From assembly GCA_003427395.1 (NCBI GenBank), contig BFEA01000190.1, forward strand, positions 497,978 through 557,140: DNA of 59,163 bases, written 5' to 3'. This stretch comes from Chara braunii. Taxonomy: Eukaryota; Streptophyta; Charophyceae; Charales; Characeae. Positions 13,501 through 25,500 of this stretch are shown piece by piece (the stretch's first letter is position 1; each line of letters starts with the position of its first letter). The notes beneath the pieces are model-generated. The model was given only the letters and a program-made list of their open reading frames with translations, made no database searches and had not been told where the DNA came from. Position numbers and translations under genes: made by a program.

Positions 13501-16500
13501 GATTTAACTTTCCCAAACACATTCCGTTTAGCCCTCTGGCGGCTGCTGCTTTTGAAGTGGTTCTGATGCCTTGCATGTGAACAGCGACGACTCCTATTCG
13601 CCCTCTCTTTCTTAGGAGACTTCTGTCTTTTTATCCGTTTCTGATGATGGTGGACACCCTTGTTGTATATGGTTTTTCAATATGTTTTCTCGTGTTCCCC
13701 GGGCTGACCACAGTTTGATTACTGAATCCGTTTGTGGAACATGTGTGGTGTCTGTTACATGGACTTGCTCGTGTGGTGGTTCTCTCTCTCAGCTCGAGTG
13801 AGGGAACGATGATGGTCCTTAGAAGTAGAGTGCGGTTTTAACTATATCTCACTGCCTGCAAATGGGTCGTGATGTTTGCACACCTGATGCTGGCAGGTTG
13901 CGAGGATAAAGCAGAAACGTGGGTACAAGGACCAGTGGCCCTTCAACATCAAGCTGTACCAGGATGAGAGCGGGAGGAACAAAGGTGATGGTACACTGAC
14001 GTACGAGGATCCTCAAGCCGCACACTCAGCAGGTGGCTTCTTCAATGGTATGTGTTGCCAGTGTTGCTTGCGTTGGACTTGTTTCTTTCAATGGACACAT
14101 GCCATGGTGGTTGTATGGATCGAGAGGTCCTTTGTGTGCTGTGTTTGTGGCTCAGGATGCTCCCTTTGTTGTCTCACATTGAAGAACACAATTTTTATCA
14201 TCTGCAGGTGTCCATTGTGCACTCTGCGGTGCGGACACGGTCACTCGCAGGCAGTTGGATTGCAGGTTGAGCAGCACCAATGGTGGTTGTTGGCTGTCGA
14301 CATCCAGAATGCGACGCCGTAACACCCGCTCTCTCTCTCTCTCTCTTGCCCGCTGTGGTGCAATGATCTTAGTCAAGTTCGAGGACTGTGGTGGCATGGC
14401 TGTGTATGTGGTTCTATATTGATGGCAGTTTTCGTGGGTGGGTTACTGTTGTGACAGGACAGGATGATAGCTGTTTCCCCGGCTGTAAGAAGATGAAGAG
14501 AAAAGTCCTGTTTTGATTTGTATTGTAAGCTGAAAGAAAATGTTTATGTGCAAGTGGGTGTCAAAAGAAAGTTGTCCTGTTTTGTGTGCTTTGTCTTGTT
14601 CTCGACTTGTTTTGGTTTCTGACTCGGCTCAAAGAACCAGAAGTGTTTGACATCGTGGTTTGCGGAGTTGGCTGTTGCTCACATAGTAAATGACGAATCT
14701 GGGAGTGGGATCTCTCCTGGGATGCCATATGGCAAATGAGATATTTGAAAAACAAACTGTGGGGCATTCACATACTGTGAGGGAGGAGTGCATGGTTGGC
14801 ACACATGTTTCTTAGGTCGGCGTGGGATACCGATTGAGATTCTCTATTTCTGACTATTGATTAGATGGTTTTTGCTTTCTACGAACGACGAACTTACCCT
14901 AAAATGGCAAGAAGCAACAGGAGGGTATATAGCCCTACCCGTGTCTGAACGATGGACAACCAGACGAAGAATAAGAGAGGAACTCCTGTAAGAATGTTTT
15001 AGTGTGTCCTTGAATATACGTCGCGGGCTCCTTTTAAAATAACCTGTGGGTGCTGTAGTTAATAGCTATGCCCTCAGACCAACCGCAATGATGGCGATAA
15101 CAGTTGCTCACTGACTCGTTGTCTACTTACTTTCCCAAGGTCTCCTTGGTGAGTTGCCTTCCCATGCGTGCGACTGGAACTGGCTGTTCCATGAGAATCC
15201 AATCAGCAACTGAGTTACCTGACACATCAGTTGCTGACCTGACATGTCCAAGGCTACGATGTGGCAGTGGTACCTGTTCAACATCATGTGATTGGATCAA
15301 AAGGACTTGCAAACACGAAGTGGTCTGTTCCGTCAAGAGTCCACCCGATGGCGACCTAGTGCCCGAGTTGCAGAAATGTCGGCCTCGTTGCGGACATCTC
15401 CAAGGTCCCACTTGACGTTGCCAAAGTGAGTGATTCACTTGGTGACTAGCACGGTTTCACTCCCCGAACCGACAAGAATATGACCTACACTTGAGATTAC
15501 ATTTCACTCTAGAGGATCGACTGTGATAATAGTCCAGAGGAATGCTGTCTGGCACCAAGGTAAGGGCTCTCTGTGCTTTTTTGCCTCTGGAACTTGGCGA
15601 TTAGATTCTGGCAGAATGTAAGTGCTGTTCTGTGCTTTTTTGCCTCAGGAACTTGGCGATTAGATTCTGGCAGAATGTAAATGCTGTCCAGCACAAGGGT
15701 AAGGTGCAAAGCATCACTCCAATTGACCTGCTTATTCCTAGGGTTACCACGAATATAGTTCATCGCAGTATATGAGGAAGCGTATGGCCAAAAGAACCTC
15801 CATAAGTTTGCAGTATTTGCCATGGACATCCCGTTTGCTCAGCAGAGTTTCAAGCTGCAACAGGAAATCATTGCTTCATATTATCGGGATTTTATGGTGA
15901 GTATGCCAAATGTGCTATTCTTTCCCATCATGCAGCCAGTCAATCCATTGAGTGATTGATTGAGGGTCACAGTCCATTTGATGGATCTGTGAACGAGGTT
16001 CTTTCAATTGCATTCGCAATGTGGGGTAAATGTGCAGGGAAGGGTGGAATAGAGGGTATGTAGATTGAGCAGTAGAGATGGGTGTGCTCCAAGATGCTTT
16101 GCATGGGTGAGTTGAGGGAGGTTAAGTCATGAGGAGAGGAAATGTCCAGACTTCACATTCATGGAAATGACATTGACGAAACGCAAATGCAGAACAGCTT
16201 GCATAGATCAAGGTTGTGGATATGCGCTGTCACAAGAGTTGATGGGGAATCCGTTTCTTTTGGAAGTGGGAGAAGATAGAGGCAGAGACAGAGAGGGAGG
16301 GGTGGGGAGATTGTTTAGGCTATAGATGGTGCTTTCTGTTTCTGCTTTGTAACAGTCCCTTTGTTGCCGTTCCTTTCGTCCCTCTATCCGTGGCCGCCGG
16401 TGAAGCGCAACGATCTTGTACACTAGACCGTTGAAATGAAAAGGACTGAATGAATACAGTAGGAAGCGGGTCTCATGAGACACTATCCCATGACGCACCG

Positions 16501-19500
16501 CAAAAATTGGCGAGGAACCGCGATGGCAGACGACGGCGGGCGTTGGCAGGTGCTGGCGGCGTCGAAGTTCCGCGTTGAAGTTTGGCTAGTTACAGAACTG
16601 CAGGGCAGGGAACGGGGGACCCGTCTTCCCCCGAACACAAGGCACCCTCGTTTTGGCTCTATCTGGCCGGAAATATGACTCGTATACATTCATTTTTAGG
16701 GTGCGTCATGTTCGGGGGAAGACGGTAGGGGGTACAACGTGAGAATGGGCGAGGGAATGGGGGCCGGTAGTTCCCGCCCTCACCGATTTGAAATCGTGGC
16801 CATCTGGGCCGTCGATCTTTGAGATCGATCCAGATCGGGCCCGATTTCGAATCGGTGAAATTGGGCCTGCCGGCCCCACTTTTTTTTTTTCGTGGTCTGC
16901 ATAGTCTGCCATGAGGGTGAAAAGGCCCCCAGCGCCGAAAAAAATAAAATAAAATAACCTACACTGATGCGGGGCGCCCGGTGGCCAACCGGGAGTGACA
17001 ACCGGCCAGGTGCCCCCCCCCCCCCGGGGCGACGACCAGTCCGCCGGGCGGCCCGGGGACCAGCCTAGAAAAAATGCTATAGAGGGCGATAATACAACTA
17101 AGCCTCCAGTAAATGGGCCCCGCCAAGTTGAGACTCATGACTGAGCCTCTCCTGAAATTTAGGAGGCTCGGGACAGGGCGTCGCAAGGGCCAGAAGAAAA
17201 AAAAATTGTCCCATGCTGTGGGGTGGAACTAGGCGTAGCCCTGGACAAAAAAAGAACCCCGCCCTCCCCCAGGCGGGCGCTGTCTTGAGCCCCCTAGCAT
17301 TTCGGAAGGCTCATTTGAATTCACCTTGAAATTGCGAACAGAATTAGAGATAAAATCACAAAACATAAAACACAAGCGACAAAAAAACATTAATCAATAA
17401 TTGCTATATTAAGTAGTTAAGAGTACCCCTTCTGGACCCCTTTAAATTATGCCCTTACTGTGGAGAAGCCCTTGAACCCAATACATGCTTAGTTAAGAGT
17501 ACCCCTTCTGGACCCCTTTAAATTATGCCCTTACTGTGGAGAAGCCCTTGAACCCAATACATGCTTTTTATGAAACAAAGCACACGTGCTTTGTTTAGCA
17601 TGTACGACATGCCCATTCTTTGAAACAATATCCAGTCAGATGTCCGGTTCCTGATAACAACACTGCATAGATTTGTCTGCTTGCCTCTTTGCAGAGAATC
17701 AGGGTTGCATACCTGCCGATCGCCGACCCCGCCCGCCGATCGATTTGCAGCCGACCAGTAGGGCCGACCGGTCGGTGGTCTGCTGACCCGTCAGAAAACA
17801 GCCATTGACTGAATTATTTTTTAAAATCGGAGTCGGGGGCCAAACTGCGCTTGCTGAGTGCAGCCCCAATCCGCTGAGAAACTTTTGGGGATGGGGGGCG
17901 GGGTGTAGTGGGGGTATAGGGTTATATTGGGGAGGGGGGGGATGAGGGTGTTGGGGGGCGTTTTGGGGGTGTTGGGGGGGTTGTATGGGGGTATTGGGGG
18001 TGGCTATGGGGGTGTTGGTGGGGTTGTTAGGGGTTGCGGGGTGCCGACGGCCCCTGACCGGTAGGTGACGACCAGTCAAGGGCCGCCAACCGTCGGGGTA
18101 TGCACCCCTGTTTTGAATGAAATATGCGGTGTAGTTTTCCTATGCGAGTCGAGTCAACGGACACCCCCTGAAATGTTTGTATTTCTGGTCCACTATGCTG
18201 TTTCATGCCTGCTTGGGTATATGTGCTGTGGTTTTATTTGAGCGCAATGGACGTGCATGTATTTTCCCTGTCAAAACCCCGACTTTTTTTCTTTTTTTTT
18301 TTAAAACGGCAAGCTGTCGTCAGAGAGGCCTTGAATTGTGCGAGAAGAGTCTTTGCAAGAGATGCCACCAAATGCCTGTCCAAGTGTTTTCCACATGGCA
18401 CTATCGTTCTTCCGTCAGTATCACAACTTTGGGCAGAAGTGACCTGTGGACTCTCTCATCACCCAAACTCTCGGTTACTCACTCTTGCTTCACCCCTGGC
18501 TCATCCACACTCAATCACCCACTTCACCTACTCACTCTCACGCTCTTTGAAAGCATGAGACAAGTGGTCTGTTTTCTTTCCCCCCCCCCTCCTTTAAGTG
18601 TGGGTCCCTGTTAACCACTTGTGTCTAGATGACACGTGGACCCTCGGTCGTTTGTACTTGCGAAGATTAGTAAACAGCAGCGTCCTTTTCATGACTGGGG
18701 TGATTCTTTGAGAGTGGCTGCAGTTCTCCGAATATCTTGCATGTTGTGTTTCACTTCTCTCTCTCTCTCACACATGTGCCAAAGGCAAGGGAAAATGGCC
18801 TTGAAGCACCAGTAATCTGGCGAGCATGTCCCCCAACATATCTGTGTCAGTTTCCAGACCCTTGTGAACAACATAAAAAAGTAGAAGCGACAGCATTGTT
18901 TTTAAAAATATTTTCGAAGCGACATTTTTCCTGGCTTTCATTTTATGTCAACTTGTTCTGCCGCCTCTACATTTGCGGTTTGTTGCCTTTTCCTTGTTTG
19001 TCATCTTTTTTTGGCGGCTTTTCGTTTTCTTTTATCCCCTTCTCCTTTTTGTCGCCTTGTCGACTCAATTTTTGTTGCCTTCTGGTTCCGTTGCCTCTTC
19101 GTTTTCGAGTGGTAAGTCCGGTCCCCAACAATTTTCAAAGTGATCCCCAAGGCCCTGTTGAATTCAGGACGTCCAAAAGTGAAGTGGGCATGGTTCTTGT
19201 GGTTTAAGATCTATCGATCGCTGTCAACCGATGTTGCAGGCGGAAGGAGGATCACCACGCTCCTAACATGTCTATGAGGGTACTGAACTTGCTGACTTTT
19301 GAGCAGTCTGCACTCTCGCAGTTGGGATTCACAAAAGGCCATTGCAAATTTTCTTCCCGATAGATGAAGCTGGCAGGTGGGTGGGGGTGACTGCTTAAGC
19401 AGTTGTGTAATGCTTGTAGGGGTGTTCAGCACTCACCCTAGCGTCGGGATAGCATAAGTGCTTTTGTTCAGTGTAGGTGGTGGAAACAGCACCCAACCTT

Positions 19501-22500
19501 GGCTTTTCCAAGGGATTGCACATCGGTGGGTTGAATTCGAGAGCTATTGGTGACGAAGCGCCAAGCTTCGCTGATACCTATGTGGTACAGGTAGACACGA
19601 TCCGGAAGTAAGAGAAAGTTGTGGCCCAAACCGTGTTCTGAATTGAATGTCTTCAGCACCTATGTAACGCTGTCGAGTTGAAATCAATATATATATATAT
19701 ATATCACTGGTGCTTTTGAAAGAGTTCAGTAGAGGTAAAACAATAGGGTCGTTCTCCTTGGGCTGGGGGACGTTGGTGCACACTATCGAAACGTGCAACT
19801 TATCTGATTAACTGATAATTGCATGCAATGCAGGAACGCTATTTATCGAGGAACAAACGGTAATGTGATTGGATTTGCCTCACCGAAGGGACCTCCCAGG
19901 ACATGTTGTTACACTGCCTGCCTCTTTGTAGTTGTTGAAGACGAAGCGCATGACTGCTATACCTGCAAAATAGGTAAGTCCCACATGTCGAAAAGAAGCA
20001 AGGAAGAAAATAATGTGGAATTTGGATTGGGAAAGGTGCATGCAAATGAAAATGCGCTCCTTTTCCCTTTTGCAGCCCAAGCTTTATTTGCTCTGTTGCG
20101 ATCTGCCTGTGCGGCAAATACGCCAAAGCCTTGTCATTTATGTTCACACCCAACACCACCTGGTGTTGGTGATGACAAGAAGAGGGAAGCTGGAGACCCC
20201 TTGTCACTTGTTGCATCTGAAGCGTTACCTCTTTCTTTACCAGACGCTGCGCCGCGTCTTCAGGTTTCTTCCAAGCCGAAGACCTCAGATTGTAGTTGTT
20301 GCTATATGCGAAAGCCTTGTCATGTATGTTCGCCCCCAACACCAGATGGTGTTGGTGATGACAAGAAGAGGGAAGCTGGAGACCCCTTGTCACTTGTATC
20401 TGAAGCGTGACCTCTGTCTTTACCCTCTTTCTTTACGAGACGCCGCGTCTTCAGGTTTCTTCCGAGCTGAAGACCTCAGATTGTAGTTGTTGCTATGGGA
20501 GCTTCACAGAATAGGACACTGCCGTACAGTGAATAAATATCTCAGATGTTTATGTTTCTTATGCCCGCTCCTTCCAACCACGAAAGGACCAACATTCAGG
20601 TAGGTGTCTACATGCTTGCCGGGCGACAAGCGCAACATGCAGACTAGAGTGGCCACAACTTACTAGCCGTATGTAATTTCCTCGTGTCATCACGGCGCAC
20701 GTCTCTCGAGTGGAGGGCTGAGCAGCGATTTTCTTGTAGTGCAGTTTTGCCTGGAATGTGAAACTGTTTGAGTGCCTAGTCTCACTGGCATATGTGAGTT
20801 CACGGACTCAGAAGGGGAACCTCGCATAGGTCGCAGAATTATAAGGGAGCTTAAAAATTAGTGCAAGATACTGACCATGCAATCTTGGAGGAGGTAGTTT
20901 TGTCGATAAGGGCTATAATATGGTCCAATTCGAAAAGCGCTACAATGTGGTAGACTTGCAATTATTTATGTTCGGGATAGTAGACCTGCAATTATTTATA
21001 CAGGGGATAGTTTTACCTTTCATGGGCAAAATGTGTTGTGAAATGTGTTCGTGATCTAATATCACCTGGCCAACCTTCATACGAGTATGTAGGGTTCACT
21101 TTTAGGGCTGTAGGTTTTAATAGACTCCTAGAGCGGCATATACTTTTGTTGAATGATTTAATGACAGGCAAGGCTGTGAGTTTGATCGTGAAAGTCTGTC
21201 CAGTGCGCTGCGTTATTCCTTTCATTAGATTGTTTGGCCATTTGGAAAACCTTGACAGAGGGATTCTCTCTATCTGCACTGCTGTGGTCACTGTACTGCT
21301 GTGTCGTCTTCACTTCCGGGTAATCTTTGCAGCATCGCTATTTTCGCTCTCTGCAGAAATGCAGAGAGAGTCGATCGCTGTATGCTTCTTCTTAGGTAAG
21401 GCTGGTTGGTAGCAGGACACGTTCTTGGTCCTCCTTTCGTTTGTCAGGTTGTTTCTGGCGAAGAGGGAGATGATGGTTACTTGAGCGTCTGCTGAGATAC
21501 TTGAACAGGCATGTGAAGAAGCTTGATCATTCTGTTGATTGCATGGTTTTGCATACGGCAGGAAGTGTAGTCTCTAGCTGTGTTCATCGCGATGAGCTCT
21601 CGGATGACTAGAGCACATTTTTGTCGATGCTCTAGGGGGATTGTAGAGGTGGTGACAGGTCATTGAACCATCATATGGTTGCATTGTTAGCTGCCAACTG
21701 GTTCATCGCGGTGATGTCTTGGAGGGTATGGCGACATGGGCTGTTGATGTACCAGGCAGAATGTAGAAGGTTGCGACGAAAAGCTGGTGGTAAATTCGTG
21801 ATGTAATGCGGCAGAGAGTGCGAATATCATTTGTTAGCGCTTCACAACTGAGCTCGTAAAAGCGTTATCCCTTCTGTGCTGTGGCCCTTGCGAAAGCATA
21901 ATCTACGGGGCAGTGGTTTGCATGGCATGGGAGGTGGGTATTTCAAACGCAGGAGAGGAGTCTTGGCAAGGGTTTCATTCAGGAAGCTAGGTAGTGCCGT
22001 GATGTTGTACCGAGGTGATAGGGTTTAGCAGTGCGCTTGGGTCGGGAGAATTTTGCTCTGGGAGCATTCAACCGCCAGTACTTCCTAAAGTCGTGCCCGT
22101 TAACAAGCCACAGTTTTAGGAAACGTACGGGCCACTACAGGAGCGCCGAAATTCATACGACTCTATTTTTTTCCACGGCCTGTAGCTGGGCCAAGGACTG
22201 GTGGTATAAAGTAAGCAGTCAACCAACCTGGAAGGTCTGCTGGAACCAATTTTAGAGGTCCTGGAAGTTGGCAGACTGCCATGTTTAGGTTAGTGATTTG
22301 ATCAGCCTTTAAGATAGTAGTTACAGATGGTGACCAATTCCCGACTCGATTCACACTAATGCGCAAAACCAAAACACCCAAAACAAGTGTACTGTTTTTG
22401 TGAAAAATCTAGGAGTAAATGTGTAAATCGGGAGGGCGGTGGAGTTGAGAAGCACTCGGCAGCTCTGTAGCAGAGAGAGGGCACATGAAGTTCGAACTGC

Positions 22501-25500
22501 TGTATGTAGCAGCACATGTGGTCTGACGATAAAAGTTTTTACGGCGAAGGCTCTGCCCATAGAGATTAGCGTTAGGAGTTACTCGGCAGGTCTATAGCAG
22601 AGGGCACATGAGGCTTGAGGTGCTATATGTGGAGCCCTTGTAGTCAGTCTGACATTAAGACCAAGTTTCTACGGTACAGGCTGCCGCATAGATTAGTTGT
22701 TAAGAAAGGCATTCGGGTAATTGACAACCGTTTGCTGTTGATGAAAGTTCTTGAGAGTCTTCGTGTGGTGCAGTGGAATTGAGATAAGAGTGCACACAGG
22801 GAATGAGCTGGAAGAAACATAGACTAATGTGTAAACTGCTTCACAGGGGAATATGTCACGGAAAGCCTCCTTTTTTTGGCACGCTTGTCCAGGTTGTAGA
22901 GGTTATCGCCGAACACTTGAGACTACGAAGAATGGCATGGCTGAAGTAGTCCGGAGACTACCTACCTCGATGAAAGGAGGCGGGGCTAAAGTACGCCCGG
23001 GAAACTGCCGAGAATCGGCGAGAGAAACCTGAAGACGAGGGCAGCTGGCCGACTTTCGGAACTGTAAACAATGTATGCTTGTTTGATTGTTTGGGCTATC
23101 GTGGTATGAAGAATGGCCTTCGCCGTAAAAACTGCAGTTGAGATTACAGCAGAATGGTAATGTTTGGATGCCAACGCTGTCGATGGAATAAGAAGAACGT
23201 GGTATGTGTACAGAACGCGTGCGCTGTTCATGTGGTCCATGATGAATGTCAGGGTTCTGCTTCGCAGTGGGTATCCCAAGTGTAGTTCAGAAGAGTCTGG
23301 AGACTGCTCAAAGTGGGCATCATCAAATTTTGAGCTTGTTGCATCCGGATTGTTAATGTGGCATACTGCTGCCGCCAACGAAGTGCCTATCGACTCCGCA
23401 GGGTTTCTTTGGCCTGTGGTTGCTTGAAAAGTATGGACTTGATTGGATTGCAGGTGTGTGTGGAGGTCATTTGTTTGCCGTTACTTCCTGCCCGTGATGC
23501 TGATGATTTGTTGCAAGGGTTCGTGACAGATGTGGAATACTGAATGCAAGGTTTGAGGTTTGTCCAGATCATAAAGAACACTTCGGCGCAGAGCCTGGTA
23601 TCTTCTGCACCTCCATACCAATAGCACCACACAAATTCTCCCAGTGAACCTTAAGCCATGGAACGATCTTCCCATTCTGCCAGGAGTGCTTATGGGGCAA
23701 ATCCATGCTAAGAGGGAAAAGTTTCTCCTTAGCAAAACTGACAGACTTTGCGACTTAGCTACTCCCCTAACCAAATGTACTGCTGGACCTCGCCCACCTC
23801 CGTCTCTCCCTTCCTCCCGCCCTCCTCTCCCTCTCTTTTCCCTCCCTCCCTCCCTCCCTCCCCCCCCCTCCCTCCTCTCNCCCCCCCCCTCCCTCCTCTC
23901 GCTCTTCTCCCTACCTCGCTTCAGGCCCCTCGTTATCCTCTCCCTCTCTCGTTATCTTTCCCCTCTCATGTCTCAGATTCTTCCCCTTGAGCGCTGTTGC
24001 CGTCTGTGGCCTCCTGCTGATGCTTACCTCGACGGCACATCCAGCGATGGTAGGTCTCCGCAGATGAACCGTTGGATTGTTTCTGCTCTCTCTCCTCAGA
24101 TACAAAGAAGTGTGCAACAGCTCCAGCAGCCCTTGTGGTTGCTACTTGTGTTAACATGTTGCGGGGTTCTAATGTTTGTAGGGCGTGCAGGAGGGTTCAC
24201 AGTATGTTCATCTTCACAGTACGGTTGGCGTTCTTCTGGCATTGCCGTGGGACAGGTGGTTGTGTCTGTCTGCTTGGAAGTCTGTTTGTGGGCATGGGCA
24301 AAGCTTTCTGTGAGGGAACTCCGTCCCTTCTTGGCGTGTGTGATCTCCGAATTTGCCTTTTCGGGCTGAACCGAGTAGGTCTGTTCATAGGCTGTGGCCT
24401 TCTCTTCAGAACTTCCCTTTGCAGGTTCCTTGCGCCCAAGGCTGTCGGAAGAAAGAGCCTATGTGGTCCATCCTTCCTCCTTACCATGCCATTGCCGGGT
24501 CCTTGATTGGCAGGCCTCATTCCACTGAGAGTCGTTCTGCCTACTTTTGTGATTCAGTTCATGCCGTCTCCTCTGCCTATGTGGATGCGCCCTGCAACCT
24601 GTGCTTGTCGAGTGGGAATCTTTGCCATAAGAAAGATGAGTTCATGTTCAGTGGTCCAACATGTTCCATTTGCATATCAGATATCTTTATTCGCTTTTTG
24701 TCTTCTTTGTCTGTGGCTGTTTGTCTGATATGCTGCAGATCATGTCATCCGAGGTCACCAGATCAAGGTTACGATGGCTGAGAAATCAGCGCCGCGAGTT
24801 GGAGGTCCTGGGGGAAGAGGGTATGCGCCAAGAGAGCCTTTTGGCCCATGTTTGTCTGATTATATGGCAATCTAGAAATCAAAGTGTTTGCTCTATCTGT
24901 TGTGATGCTGTTTATCTGCACAGTTCATGTACTTTTTAGCTTGGAACTGGCTCTTGCTGACGCGTATGGAAGACAAGTTCATGTCCTCGATGTGCGAAGT
25001 ATGTCAAGTAGTCCAAGTTATTTTATCTTGTTCGGGCGCTTGTCTGGTCCATATGTTTTTTTTCAGCATCAAAGTGGTAATGTTAGAGGTTTTACTCACG
25101 CCTTGTGGTATTCACATCAGCCAAGAACATCATGTTTCATCTGTCATCCATCTCACCCGCTTTTATATATCGTCAAACAGAGCAGCGTGGTAAACCGTAG
25201 GCAGAGAGGGAGAGGGAGAAGAGGGGCTGTGACAAACTGTTTCGTCGGAGTTTCACCATCTCATCAGGAGGCTGAACCCTCAACAGTCTGCAGAATCTCC
25301 CCTAACTGATCACACTATAAGTGATAATCCACCTTAACCCCGGCTGTGGTTAAGCATCAATGACTGCCCGACGACGAGGTGGGCACCAACCTCTGCCCTA
25401 AAGGAACCAAGGTCCTACATTAGGTAGGATGGTAGTCGTCACTTCATCAGCTCTGTATACTCCAGAGGTCTTCTGCAGTGACCATGGTGTGGATCTCCTG

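Noticed and set aside
23644-24369. 241-codon plus-strand frame in intron 5
   Set aside because: The first half is C-rich low complexity with an N; the rest has no motif and no splice or homology support.
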